This document shows, piece by piece, positions 1-8,343 of a stretch of DNA of 64,000 nucleotides. Source of the DNA: an uncultured Collinsella sp. (lineage in GTDB: Bacteria > Actinomycetota > Coriobacteriia > Coriobacteriales > Coriobacteriaceae). Position 1 is the first letter of the stretch. Every line of letters starts with the position of its first letter. The translations under genes and the position numbers were made by a program. Where the stretch lies: NCBI GenBank assembly GCA_900542315.1, contig UQMV01000002.1, positions 1 to 64,000 of the forward strand, read 5' to 3'. The notes beneath the pieces are model-generated. The model was not told the DNA's origin, searched no databases, and was given only the letters and a program-made list of their open reading frames with translations.

Positions 1-170
1 GGCCGCGCGGCAAGGAGATATATTGCCAGACCGGAGGGGCGCCGTGGGCGGGAATCGCGCACTCCATATTTTGTTCACAAATGAATAGGTCCCTCAGTCG
101 CATCACTGAGGTTAAAACTGAAGCATTGACTTCTGATATTGGCGATGACCAGCTGTTTTATGAGTATTGA
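1..170 (+). CDS. C-terminal fragment of an unrecognised protein (cut by window start)
   Basis: A reading frame is open from the first bases (codons begin at base 3) and ends at a TGA at 168-170, giving about 55 residues. It has a plausible protein-like composition and ends in ...QLFYEY. An internal ATG at 81 could start a 29-residue peptide, but the frame is open well upstream of it, so I read this as the tail of a gene that begins outside the window. I do not recognise the family. The stretch is AT-richer than the purine genes nearby, like the following TraX region. Confidence 0.35.
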   Translation, partial: PRGKEIYCQTGGAPWAGIAHSIFCSQMNRSLSRITEVKTEALTSDIGDDQLFYEY

Positions 171-280
171 GACATCGGTCATCTCTGGAGTGCTACTTTA
201 CTCCAAAGGCATCAGTTATTTGTTTCCCATCGGTAAAAGGCGGGTTTTGTTCGCCAAGCGTTCTTATATATAGATTGATA

Positions 281-336
281 CGGGTTCGAACCCATGCACC
301 GGCAACAAAAAAGCGACCAACCGGAGTCGATCGCTT
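281..336. repeat. Orphan copy of a tRNA T-arm plus terminator module
   Basis: A T-arm-like CGGGTTCGAACCC at 281-293 is followed by GGCAACAAAAAAG and an imperfect hairpin containing CCAACCGGAGT, then a short T run. The same order with close spacing is found at 1565-1621 beside tRNA-Lys. No tRNA gene follows here, so it looks like a stranded or decayed copy of that module. Apart from this, 171-367 shows no gene I can support. Confidence 0.45.
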
Positions 337-367
337 TCTGTTTTATGCTGGAGCATCCAGAGGGTGC

Positions 368-616
368 TTACGAACTCGTTTTCTCGCTGCCATTCATGCT
401 TTCGAAGCATCTTTCGACCTTCGCAGTCTCATGTTTTGAGGATCTGCCGTGTTTATCGCTGTTATTAATGAGTGTGTGAAAGTGATCCTCATACAGATTC
501 ATGCGATCCGCCAGAGAACTGAGTAGCATCTTTCTGCAGCCCTCGTTGTCTATCCACGCATCTCTCAGGTCTTCCGGAAATTCACAAGCAGTCTTAGGGT
601 CAATTTGTTTCTGCTT
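368..616 (-). pseudogene. Decayed or start-less small coding frame
   Basis: On the minus strand a frame runs without a stop from 616 to a TAA at 368-370 (82 codons). Its sequence looks protein-like, with DLRDAWIDNE and SLADRMNLYEDHF among its residues. The first ATG is at 529, which would leave only 53 residues, and a TGA closes the frame just upstream at 617-619. It lies directly downstream of the TraX-family gene on the same strand. I read it as the remains of a gene in an accessory patch; a genuine 53-residue protein is the alternative. Family not recognised. Confidence 0.35.
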
Positions 617-638
617 TCAGAGACTTGTTTGAGAGTTT

Positions 639-1436
639 TTAAAGACAGTTCAAAACAATAAGTGAGACACCATAAAGCAGAGCAAGATGTGCCGGATAGA
701 AAATGTAGAAGAAATATTTGAGCTTCAGCCCTCGCTTGCCATTATAAAGATTGATAAGCAGCAACGAAACGACCGCGGCAGCAACATCAGGATTAAATAC
801 ATTAGCTGTAGCAAACTCAAATCCGCCGCCAACTATATGGCATGACGAAAAGAGCACTGCGCATACTGCAGCAAAGAACATCTTGGCCTTGCTGTCGTGG
901 AATAAATAGAATGCAGCCACAAGCAGAATGCCATACACACCGCCATCCAGTTTAGTGTATTCAGCTGCCAGTGCTGTCAAAACAATCAGAGCAGTTTCTG
1001 CGATGTACCTTTTCCATTTTGAAAGACTTTGTATCTTTTCCAGAATAATCAAAAAGACCAAGGAAAGCAGGAGTTCATACATAACATTCTGTTGCCGAAG
1101 GTCAAATAGCTGCCCGGTTTGAACGAAATCGTATATGGGCTCCGCAATGATTGCGAAGACAAGCATATTTCGCAGGTACTTCTTTATGTCATGAGTATGC
1201 AAAAATCCCTCAACTATCAAAAAGCAAAATAAGGGAAATGCAATTCTGCCAAGAACATGAAGCACATCCGAAGCCTCGCTTAGAATCGCCCACTGTTCGT
1301 CTGATATCTGATTGTACAATGCGTGAGTCATGATTCCATTGGTCAGGACGATCCTGCTTACATGATCGAGAACCATCGAGATGGCCGCTATTATCTTTAA
1401 TGTGCTGCCGCTAATTCCGTATCTATCTGTTTTCAT
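639..1436 (-). CDS. TraX family membrane protein
   Basis: A 265-residue polytopic membrane protein. The N-terminus (SGSTLKIIAAISMVLDH) and the following alternation of long hydrophobic segments with short loops match the TraX family, named after the F-plasmid pilin N-acetyltransferase. Chromosomal homologues are common in Firmicutes and Actinobacteria, where the substrate is generally unknown, so I assign only the family. Codon use and base composition are clearly AT-richer than the purine genes to the right, and the flanks hold gene remnants and repeats, which suggests horizontal acquisition. The gene seems to stand alone. Confidence 0.8.
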   Translation of the reverse strand: MKTDRYGISGSTLKIIAAISMVLDHVSRIVLTNGIMTHALYNQISDEQWAILSEASDVLHVLGRIAFPLFCFLIVEGFLHTHDIKKYLRNMLVFAIIAEPIYDFVQTGQLFDLRQQNVMYELLLSLVFLIILEKIQSLSKWKRYIAETALIVLTALAAEYTKLDGGVYGILLVAAFYLFHDSKAKMFFAAVCAVLFSSCHIVGGGFEFATANVFNPDVAAAVVSLLLINLYNGKRGLKLKYFFYIFYPAHLALLYGVSLIVLNCL

Positions 1437-1451
1437 TTCTTTTTCCTTTCT

Positions 1452-1577
1452 TTGGGTGGGCCGTCAGGGGTTCAGCCTGCTCCGCAGGCGGCCGCTGCGG
1501 CGCTTTCGCGCCTTGCGCGCTGCGCTGGCAAACGCTCACGCGTTTACTCAGCTCCGCGCCCCGACGGGTTCGAACCC
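1452..1577. repeat. tRNA-Lys-linked hairpin element (copy A)
   Basis: The left end (1452-1473) is an exact 22-base copy of 1630-1651, which is the complement of the tRNA-Lys 3' end and its flank. The middle is a chain of short GC-rich hairpins, for example GCCTG-CTCCG-CAGGC and GGCGC-TTTC-GCGCC. The right end is GCGCCCCGACGGGTTCGAACCC, a T-arm copy. The tRNA-Lys terminator follows, then the tRNA itself. Two other tRNA genes in the window have elements of the same build. No reading frame inside is convincing. Confidence 0.7.
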
Positions 1578-1595
1578 ATGAAAGGGCGACAAAAA

Positions 1596-1621
1596 AGACG
1601 GCCAACCGGAGTTGACCGTCT
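1596..1621 (-). terminator. Terminator of tRNA-Lys
   Basis: The stem AGACGGCCAAC/GTTGACCGTCT has one mismatch and a four-base loop. On the minus strand it is followed by six T residues (AAAAAA at 590-595). It sits 13 bases past the tRNA 3' end. Confidence 0.8.
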
Positions 1622-1634
1622 CAACAATCTTGGG

Positions 1635-1707
1635 TGGGCCGTCAGGGGTTCGAACCCTGGACCTTGGGATTAAAAGTCCCCTGCTCTGCCAGCTGAGCTA
1701 ACGGCCC
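1635..1707 (-). tRNA. tRNA-Lys (anticodon UUU)
   Basis: A full 73-base cloverleaf on the minus strand. The acceptor stem is GGGCCGT/ACGGCCC. The D-arm contains TAGCTCAGCTGGCAGAGCA, the anticodon loop CTTTTAA carries TTT, and the T-arm contains GGGTTCGAACCC. The genomic 3' sequence after the discriminator A is CCC, so CCA is not encoded. Confidence 0.97.
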
Positions 1708-1716
1708 GCGGGTGGC

Positions 1717-1745
1717 ATTGTACCACGGTCTGGAACTATTCCCAA
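1717..1745 (-). promoter_or_regulatory. Promoter of tRNA-Lys
   Basis: Read on the minus strand: -35 TTGGGA (740-745), a 17-base spacer and -10 TACAAT (717-722), nine bases before the tRNA 5' end. The -35 overlaps the 3' end of the aminopeptidase gene. Confidence 0.7.
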
Positions 1746-3016
1746 CTCCATTGGCCGTTCTGGAAAATCACAACTTCACGTCCATCGGGCGTAACGCCCG
1801 CAATATCGATATCGTCCGTGCCAATCATAAAGTCGACGTGCGTGCTCGAAACGTTGACGCCATGCTCTAGGAGCTCTTCTTTGGACATATCATATCCGCC
1901 CTCGATGCACTCGGGGAAGCCGACGCCCAGCGCAAGGTGGCAGCTGGCGTTCTCGTCATAGAGCGTATCGTAGAACAGAACACCACTTTCGCGGATCGGC
2001 GTGTTCTTGGAAATGAGCGCGACCTCTCCCAGGTGAGCAGCGCCCTCGTCAGTATCGATGATACTTGCGAGCGTTGCCTTGCCCACGCGGGCGTCGTAGT
2101 CCACCACGCAGCCGCCCTCGAACTTAATCCAAAAATCGTCAACCTTGTTACCGTGGTGAATGAGCGGCATAGCCGAATACACGATACCGTCGGCACGCAT
2201 ACGATCAGGCGAGGTGAAGACCTCCTCGGTGGGGATGTTGGGGAAGAAGGGATGTCCATCGGGCGTCCTGCCCTTGCCACCGGCCCACTCGTGACCCTTC
2301 GTCATGCCAATCGTCAGATCGGTTCCATTTGCCGAGGTGTAATGCAGCCGGTCAAAACGATTGTCGTTCAGGAAGCGCAGATTCTTTTCGAATGCGGCGT
2401 CATGGAGTTCCCAGTCGCTCTCCGGGTCCTGGCCATCGGCGCGCGCGGTGTGCAGAATCGCATTCCACAGCTTATAGATTGCAACCTCATCGGCGTCTCC
2501 CGGGAACACCTCGTGCGCCCAAGCCACGACCGGAGCGCCGGCGATGCACCACGGATTGATGTTGTAATCCAGTCCACGGCGGAAAACTTTGCACTGCGTA
2601 TTCCTCGCCTTTGATGCCGCGGCCGGCTTGGCTGGATCGATGCCCTTGAGGGCCGCAGGATCCGCACCCTCGATAAAGATAAAGCAGGCACCGTCCTGGG
2701 CCAGGGAATCCAGCTGCAGGCGCTTCCACTCGGGCGTCTGCTCAAAATAGCCTTTCTCGACATGCTCGTACGTGAGCCTCGTCACGGCATCATCGGCCCA
2801 AATGACCGTCACGTGGCCGGCGCCGGCAGCATAGGCCTCCGCGACCACCACGCGCGCAAACGGCGCGCACTCGACCGGAGACTGAACGACGACTTCCTGG
2901 CCGGGCTTAACGTTTACGCCCTTGCGGACAACCAGACGCGCATAGTTTTTAATCTTGGGCTCCAGGGACTTCATACCCTCCAGAGCCTCTTCGACCGTCA
3001 GGGCAGCTCGAATCAT
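1736..3016 (-). CDS. M29 family aminopeptidase
   Basis: A protein of about 426 residues of the thermophilic aminopeptidase T/AmpS family (peptidase M29). These are cytoplasmic dinuclear-metal exopeptidases that trim N-terminal residues from peptides. The N-terminal half shows the family block around NYARLVVRKGVNVKPGQEV and ECAPFARVVVAEAYAAGA. The C-terminal half holds the metal-ligand regions (FTSPDR, HLGEVALI, NASCHLALG, STHVDFMIG). I place the start at the ATG at 3016, which has GGAG six bases upstream. An in-frame ATG four codons earlier, at 3028, lacks a Shine-Dalgarno sequence. A terminator lies upstream, so it is probably transcribed alone. Confidence 0.93.
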   Translation of the reverse strand: MIRAALTVEEALEGMKSLEPKIKNYARLVVRKGVNVKPGQEVVVQSPVECAPFARVVVAEAYAAGAGHVTVIWADDAVTRLTYEHVEKGYFEQTPEWKRLQLDSLAQDGACFIFIEGADPAALKGIDPAKPAAASKARNTQCKVFRRGLDYNINPWCIAGAPVVAWAHEVFPGDADEVAIYKLWNAILHTARADGQDPESDWELHDAAFEKNLRFLNDNRFDRLHYTSANGTDLTIGMTKGHEWAGGKGRTPDGHPFFPNIPTEEVFTSPDRMRADGIVYSAMPLIHHGNKVDDFWIKFEGGCVVDYDARVGKATLASIIDTDEGAAHLGEVALISKNTPIRESGVLFYDTLYDENASCHLALGVGFPECIEGGYDMSKEELLEHGVNVSSTHVDFMIGTDDIDIAGVTPDGREVVIFQNGQWSWE

Positions 3017-3047
3017 GTGCCACTCCATCTATCTATAGGACAATAAA

Positions 3048-3075
3048 AAGGCGCGCCGAAAAAACGACGCGCCTT
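3048..3075 (-). terminator. Terminator downstream of the purC-membrane protein pair
   Basis: The stem AAGGCGCG/CGCGCCTT has a 12-base loop. The minus strand continues with a T-rich run (TTTTTATTG). It lies 30 bases after the stop of the 191-residue protein and just before the aminopeptidase. Confidence 0.7.
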
Positions 3076-3105
3076 ATATCTTAGCGATAAGTATGTATGC
3101 AAACG

Positions 3106-3681
3106 CTACTTCTTCTTGGAGTCCTTTTTGTCCTCCTCGGCGGCCGCGCGCTCGATAAGAGCGTTGAGCTTGTTCTCGGACATGCCCTCGGCCTGCGCGC
3201 GGTACATGTTGCGCAAGGGACGAATACGAGCGAAGTCGTAGATAAAGTCACCTAGGATGATGACATAGGACAAGACGATGCCGACCATCTGAACAGGGCT
3301 GGACACCGTGCCGCCGGGAGCGAAGTAGAGCGAAGCCCAAATTGCCACGACGAGCACCATTCCGATAGCGAGCACGGCCCACCAAATACGGCGGCGCTTG
3401 GTGTAGTCCTCATCCTGCTTGAGAAGGATATTCGACACCGTGTAGATGCGATCCTCGTGGGCGCGCTGCTTGGCCTTGCGGGCGCGTTTTTCCTCCTTGG
3501 AAAGGCCTTCCAGGTTTTCGCCCTTCTCGAGCTCTTTGCGGCGTGCCTTGGATGATGCCGGCACGACGTGAACGGAGCTCGCTGCCTGGCGGGCGGGTTT
3601 AGCAGATGCGGCGGACTTGCGCGCAACCCCGGTAACCTCGTGGGATTGCGTGCGCTTGTTCGTGGCGCTACGGGTACTCAC
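3106..3681 (-). CDS. Conserved small membrane protein, function unknown
   Basis: 191 residues. The first 85 or so residues are highly charged and Ala/Lys/Arg-rich (SKEEKRARKAKQRAHEDR). Two hydrophobic segments follow, at about 101-121 (WWAVLAIGMVLVVAIWASLYF) and 128-147. The C-terminus is charged and ends in a lysine run. The GTG start directly follows the purC stop (TAA-GTG), so the two genes are translationally coupled. That may only reflect operon packing. No catalytic motif is visible and I cannot name a family. Confidence 0.75.
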   Translation of the reverse strand: MSTRSATNKRTQSHEVTGVARKSAASAKPARQAASSVHVVPASSKARRKELEKGENLEGLSKEEKRARKAKQRAHEDRIYTVSNILLKQDEDYTKRRRIWWAVLAIGMVLVVAIWASLYFAPGGTVSSPVQMVGIVLSYVIILGDFIYDFARIRPLRNMYRAQAEGMSENKLNALIERAAAEEDKKDSKKK

Positions 3682-4569
3682 TTATGCGTTCTCCTTCATG
3701 CTTGTGAACTGGGAGCCCGTGATAATCTGGAAGGCCTCGCGATAGCGTTCGGACGTGCCATCGATGACCTCGGCGGGCAGATGCGGGGTCTCCCCCGTCA
3801 TATCCCAGTTGGCCTTGAGCCAATTGCGGACGAATTGCTTGTCGTAGCTAGGCTGGATCTTGCCCTCCTCGTAGCTGGCAGCAGGCCAGAAACGGCTGGA
3901 GTCGGGCGTGAGGCACTCGTCGATCAGCGTGACCTTGCCATCGATGACACCAAACTCGAACTTGGTGTCGGCGATGATGATGCCACGGGTCGCGGCGTAC
4001 TCGGCAGCGGCCTTGTAGATCTTGAGAGACAGATCGCGGATCTGCGTGGCGATGTCCTCGCCAACGATCTCGCAGCAACGCTCATACGAGATGTTCTCGT
4101 CATGGTCACCGATCTCGGCCTTCGTGGAGGGCGTGAACAGCGGCTCAGGGAGCTTGGACGCCTCCGTCAGGCCCTCGGGCAGCTGAATACCACAGACGGT
4201 GCCGTTCTCGTCGTAGGTCTTCTTGCCCGAGCCAGTCAGATAGCCGCGGACGATGCACTCGATAGGAATCGTCTGCGCCTTCTTGACCAGCATGGCGCGA
4301 CCAGCGAGATAGTCACGGTACTCAGCAAACTCCTCGGGGAAATCCGCCGGGTCGATGGAGACGAGATGGTTAGGAACAATGTCGGCAAACTTATCAAACC
4401 AGAATGCCGAGATGCGGTTGAGCACCTCTCCCTTAAACGGAATCTCGTCGGGGAGAATAAAGTCAAACGCAGAAATGCGGTCGGTGGCGACCATCAGCAG
4501 GTTTTCACCGGCATCGTAGATATCACGAACCTTGCCACGGGAATCCGGACGACGCTCCATCGTTGTCAC
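3682..4569 (-). CDS. purC: Phosphoribosylaminoimidazole-succinocarboxamide synthase
   Basis: SAICAR synthetase joins aspartate to CAIR in an ATP-dependent step of de novo purine synthesis. The N-terminal nucleotide-binding part shows GKVRDIYDAGENLLMVATDR and SAFDFILPDEIPFKG, and the central part shows ECIVRGYLTGSG and the LIDE and TPDSSRFW blocks, all typical of PurC. I use the GTG at 4569, which has AAGGAG eight bases upstream. The more upstream GTG at 4578 overlaps that ribosome binding site. About 295 residues, at the longer end of the family. It heads a pair with the small membrane protein gene. Other purine genes (purB, purA, purD, purE) are scattered across the window. Confidence 0.96.
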   Translation of the reverse strand: MTTMERRPDSRGKVRDIYDAGENLLMVATDRISAFDFILPDEIPFKGEVLNRISAFWFDKFADIVPNHLVSIDPADFPEEFAEYRDYLAGRAMLVKKAQTIPIECIVRGYLTGSGKKTYDENGTVCGIQLPEGLTEASKLPEPLFTPSTKAEIGDHDENISYERCCEIVGEDIATQIRDLSLKIYKAAAEYAATRGIIIADTKFEFGVIDGKVTLIDECLTPDSSRFWPAASYEEGKIQPSYDKQFVRNWLKANWDMTGETPHLPAEVIDGTSERYREAFQIITGSQFTSMKENA

Positions 4570-4678
4570 GTGAGTCACTCCTTACCAAAATACGACAGTA
4601 ATGCGGGTTCTTCCCCGCACGTTTTCGCAAACTCGGAGCGGCAGGGACGAAACCCCTCCTTCACCGAATAGCGAAAAG

Positions 4679-6244
4679 CTAGTGCTCCATTGTAGTAGAT
4701 GCCGCGTCCGCCGTGTGCTCGCGTGGCAGATGAATCGTAAAAGTCGTACCCTTTCCAAGCTCCGACTCCACGGATATATAGCCATGGTGGCGCTCGACGA
4801 TTTGCTTGGTCACGGCAAGGCCCACGCCCAGACCGCCCGCCTCGCGGGCGCGGCTGGCGTCGGCACGCCAAAAACGTCCGAAAATGCGCGACAGGTCTTC
4901 CTTGGCGATACCGATGCCCGTGTCCGAGACCGCAATATCGACATGTTTACGGTCACTGAGCACCGACACCACGACCCATCCGCCCTCGGGGGTATAGCGC
5001 ATGGCGTTACTCATGAGGTTGATGACGCATTGCGTGATCATATCGGGATCGGCCTCGACGACATCGTCATGTCCCTGGGTTTCATCTGCAAAGCGAAGAC
5101 GAAGGTCACGGTCGGCAAACAGACGCTCCTGGCCGTTCACTATCGATCGCACGAACGGAACCATGTCCACCGGCTCAAGGTTGAGTGGAGCCGTGCTGTT
5201 TTCCATGCGCGACAGGTCGAGCATCTGCTGCACCAGACGAGCCAGGCGACGCGTCTCGGAAGCGACCGTCTCCAGGTGCTCGTCGTCGGTGGGGTACACG
5301 CCGTCTTGCATGGCCTCGACCGTTGCGAGCATGGCCATAAGCGGCGTGCGCAGCTCGTGTGCAACGTCTGAGGTCAGGCGCTTCTCGTGTTTCATATCCT
5401 TCTCGAGCGAAGTGGCCATCTCGTCGAAGGTCTCTCCCAGCTGATCGATTTCGTCATCGCCGCGCAAGCCCGTACGAGCGGACAAATCGCCGTCGCGAAT
5501 CTGCTTGGCGGTGCTGGTAATACGATGAATCGGCTTGGTGAGCATGCGCGACACGAGCGATCCGATAACGACCGAAATGCAGATTGCAACAACCGCGGCG
5601 AGAGCCATGGCGTTAAAGGTCTTCTCCCTAAACGCAGAGTCCGCCTTGGTGAGCAGAGCGTCGGAGCCGATGGCCCACAGCTTTACCTGTCCGACATGCT
5701 CGCCGGAAGACGTTACAATCTCGACGTTAGCAACGCTATCGGAGTCGGTTGGAGCAGACGAGACCGGGCTATGCGATGCCCTCTTGCCGCTCGTGTCGTC
5801 GGTCGTAGCCTGGTTTTCGCGTACATCGGCGGTGGCGCTTGCCGAGGGCCAGGAATCGTCATAAACGATCACGCCCTTTTTATTGACGACCTGCATACCC
5901 AAATCGTCGGAAACCAAACTCGACGTTGCGACCGTGCGCAGTTCCCCCGCGGTCCAAGAGCCGTTTTCCTCATATGAGGTTGCCAACTTCTCGGCAGCGG
6001 AATTTGCGATTTCGACGATATTGGAGCGTGTGTAATCCGAAAAGACCGTGCCCCACACAACAGAGACAACGCCCACCAGCACCAATACCGTCATGAGCGA
6101 TGTCAGAGCAAAAGCAAGTGCCATGCGCGAGGGATAGCTCATCGTTGGCCGTGAATCGGAACGAGGCGTGTTCCAACTAGCCTTGGAACCCGCCTCGCTC
6201 TCCTGCTTGTGCTTTTGTCCGATTTCAAAGCGCGCAGGTGTCAT
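4679..6244 (-). CDS. Two-component sensor histidine kinase
   Basis: 521 residues. There is a cytoplasmic N-terminal tail of about 38 residues, membrane segments near 41-64 and 210-233, an extracytoplasmic sensor region of about 145 residues between them that includes a Ser/Thr/Asp-rich stretch, and a HAMP domain near 234-287. The DHp helix carries phosphoacceptor His296 in DVAHELRTPL. The ATPase domain has the N box at Asn413, G1 DTGIGI (441-446), the F box IFGRFWR and G2 GLGVGL (471-476), so all catalytic motifs are present. It follows the response regulator gene by 11 bases and is its likely partner. The signal is not deducible from sequence. Confidence 0.95.
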   Translation of the reverse strand: MTPARFEIGQKHKQESEAGSKASWNTPRSDSRPTMSYPSRMALAFALTSLMTVLVLVGVVSVVWGTVFSDYTRSNIVEIANSAAEKLATSYEENGSWTAGELRTVATSSLVSDDLGMQVVNKKGVIVYDDSWPSASATADVRENQATTDDTSGKRASHSPVSSAPTDSDSVANVEIVTSSGEHVGQVKLWAIGSDALLTKADSAFREKTFNAMALAAVVAICISVVIGSLVSRMLTKPIHRITSTAKQIRDGDLSARTGLRGDDEIDQLGETFDEMATSLEKDMKHEKRLTSDVAHELRTPLMAMLATVEAMQDGVYPTDDEHLETVASETRRLARLVQQMLDLSRMENSTAPLNLEPVDMVPFVRSIVNGQERLFADRDLRLRFADETQGHDDVVEADPDMITQCVINLMSNAMRYTPEGGWVVVSVLSDRKHVDIAVSDTGIGIAKEDLSRIFGRFWRADASRAREAGGLGVGLAVTKQIVERHHGYISVESELGKGTTFTIHLPREHTADAASTTMEH

Positions 6245-6255
6245 ATGTGATTTCC

Positions 6256-6978
6256 CTATTTCTCGTCCGACTTATCGGTCTTGGCCGGAGCCTCGAAGCG
6301 ATAGCCGACACCATGGACGGTGTAGAGCCACTTGGGCTTCTTGGGATCATCGCCCAGCTTGGCGCGAAGGTTCTTCACGTGGCTATCGATGGTGCGCTCA
6401 TAGCCCTCAAAGTCGTACCCGAGCACCTTCTCGACCAGCTCCATGCGGTTATACACACGGCCGGGATGGCGGGCAAGCGTGGTGAGCAGCTTGAACTCGG
6501 AAGCCGTCAGATCGACTTCCTTACCCTCGACCAAGATCTTGTGGCCCGAGATATCGATGACCAGATCGCCGAAGTCGAGTACCTCGACGGCGGGCTCGTC
6601 GGCCTGATGGGCACGGCGGAACAGAGCGCGAACGCGGGCGACGAGCTCGCGCGGCGAGAACGGCTTAATCAGATAGTCGTCGGCGCCGAGCTCAAGACCG
6701 ATAATACGGTCCTCAATCTCGCCCTTAGCCGTCAGCATGATGATGGGGACATCCGAGGTATCGCGAATGGTGCGGCAAACGCGCTCGCCGGGAATCTTGG
6801 GGAGCATAAGGTCGAGCACGACCAGGTCGAACTGATGCTTCTCGAACTCCTCGATCGCGGACTGGCCGTCGCCGACGCCCACAACCCAGTAGCCTTCGCG
6901 CTCGAGATAGGCAGCGACGGCGTCACGGATTGCCTTCTCATCCTCGACCAGCAGAATCTTTTTTGCATCTGAAGCCAT
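6256..6978 (-). CDS. OmpR/PhoB-family response regulator
   Basis: 240 residues. The receiver domain has the acidic pair Glu12/Asp13, the phosphoacceptor Asp56 (VVLDLMLP), Thr83 and Lys105. The C-terminal winged-helix DNA-binding domain includes LTASEFKLLTTLARHPGRV and ends with the LYTVHGVGYRF hairpin. The start is the ATG at 6978; a TTG seven codons upstream is less likely. It forms an operon with the kinase gene immediately downstream. The layout resembles actinobacterial MtrA/PhoP-like pairs, but I do not assign an ortholog. Confidence 0.96.
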   Translation of the reverse strand: MASDAKKILLVEDEKAIRDAVAAYLEREGYWVVGVGDGQSAIEEFEKHQFDLVVLDLMLPKIPGERVCRTIRDTSDVPIIMLTAKGEIEDRIIGLELGADDYLIKPFSPRELVARVRALFRRAHQADEPAVEVLDFGDLVIDISGHKILVEGKEVDLTASEFKLLTTLARHPGRVYNRMELVEKVLGYDFEGYERTIDSHVKNLRAKLGDDPKKPKWLYTVHGVGYRFEAPAKTDKSDEK

Positions 6979-7131
6979 AACACGGCCCCCCTGTCTCAAT
7001 TAGCTAAGAACAAGCCCATTTTAACGCACCTGAGCCCGCCGGATGCCGCTATGACGCGGCAGCTCGGCGGGCGGTACTCACAATTACAACGCGTTTATTC
7101 CCCTGTTGGCGCCTTTTTAACCCCTCTAAGC

Positions 7132-8343
7132 TTAAAGAGAAAATAGGCGTGCAGTGACCGTCTCTGGTATACCCTGGCTGTTGCGCACCGTGGCGTACGT
7201 AAGGAATGAGTCCGATTTTCCCGCCGTAGCTGGATAATCGCCATACTCCAAAGCGCGGTCGGGCGACAGCAGCGAGCCATAGGTCTTGGCAGAGGTGTCG
7301 ATCAGGAAATGCGACGCCTGTACCTTAACAAGGTATTTATTCTTCTTGCCAGCCGCACATGCGAGCGGCTCGCGTGACAGGAAGAGGTACGGCCCTCCCT
7401 CATTACCGATATACGTGCCCATATTGCCCAGGCTGCCCACGCCACTATAGGCCGCCTCGATAGAAAACACGAAGGTATCGCCCATATACACGGCCTCGAA
7501 AGGCGAAACTGACGAAGGGAGGACCAGCTGGGCACGCTTGGTGTTGTTGCCGTCGGTCAGATCAATTGCCGTTATGCCGTAGTAGACGCCCTCGTCGTTG
7601 CGGACACGCGGCGAGATGGTCAAAATGCCGTCGCTCGCGCGCGGGGCCGATGCAAAGCGGCCCGTCGATTTCCAAATTGCCTCGGCCTTGGATTCATCAA
7701 GCGAGCGACGATAGCAAAACGAATCACTACTCGTTTTATTGCCGCCTGCCGAAGGCATTTTATACCAGATAACCGATGACCCAAACGCCGTAAACAGGGG
7801 CGGATCATAGTCCTTGCCACCTCGATCGAGCTCAACCACATCGCCAGAGAGCGAAGCGCCCGATAGATTTTGAGCGTAGAGTTTCCACGATGAATTGGCA
7901 AAGTTCATCTCAACCCACGCGAATACGCCGTCGCCGGCACGGACATCGTAGAATGCATATCCCGTGCCCTCGATAGGATCCTCGATTAATGTGGTAAGCG
8001 AGCCATCGCCCAGGTTAAGCACACCGAGTGTGTTGGCGTGCAGTGCCGATGCGGGCGCCATCATCGCCGCGGCGTAATCGCCGTCGCAGTAGTACAGCAG
8101 CGTACCCAGAGGCAGCGTCCACGACGCCGCCGGCTCAAGATCGATGTCGACTGCCTCGTACTCATCCGTAATCGAGATGATTTTGGAATCGTCCTTGATA
8201 ACCTGCGGCTCGCCGGCGGCATCATCGCTGGTGCCCGTTTTTTTCGAGCATCCGGCAAGCACCGTGGCAGCGCCCGCGGCAGCCCCACCGAGTACAAAGC
8301 CGCGACGCGATATTCCGTTCTTGATGTGATCGGCGATACCCAT
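7132..8343 (-). CDS. Tat-exported lipoprotein of unknown function
   Basis: 403 residues. The N-terminus carries a twin-arginine signal (SRRGFVLGGAAAG) followed by a lipobox LAGC, so the protein should be exported folded and anchored by a diacylglyceryl cysteine near residue 32. The mature part has repeated short aromatic and Gly/Asp-containing blocks (for example LNLGDGSLTTLIEDP) that suggest a beta-propeller-like fold. This is an impression, not a domain assignment. Its start overlaps the stop of the TSCPD gene by one base, so the two are probably cotranscribed. Downstream, 7011-7131 holds a GC-rich hairpin without a clear T run. Confidence 0.85.
   Translation of the reverse strand: MGIADHIKNGISRRGFVLGGAAAGAATVLAGCSKKTGTSDDAAGEPQVIKDDSKIISITDEYEAVDIDLEPAASWTLPLGTLLYYCDGDYAAAMMAPASALHANTLGVLNLGDGSLTTLIEDPIEGTGYAFYDVRAGDGVFAWVEMNFANSSWKLYAQNLSGASLSGDVVELDRGGKDYDPPLFTAFGSSVIWYKMPSAGGNKTSSDSFCYRRSLDESKAEAIWKSTGRFASAPRASDGILTISPRVRNDEGVYYGITAIDLTDGNNTKRAQLVLPSSVSPFEAVYMGDTFVFSIEAAYSGVGSLGNMGTYIGNEGGPYLFLSREPLACAAGKKNKYLVKVQASHFLIDTSAKTYGSLLSPDRALEYGDYPATAGKSDSFLTYATVRNSQGIPETVTARLFSL

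Noticed and set aside
1381..1673. Short frames across the tRNA-Lys element
   Set aside because: They run through hairpins and the tRNA gene itself; the repeat and RNA structure explain the sequence.
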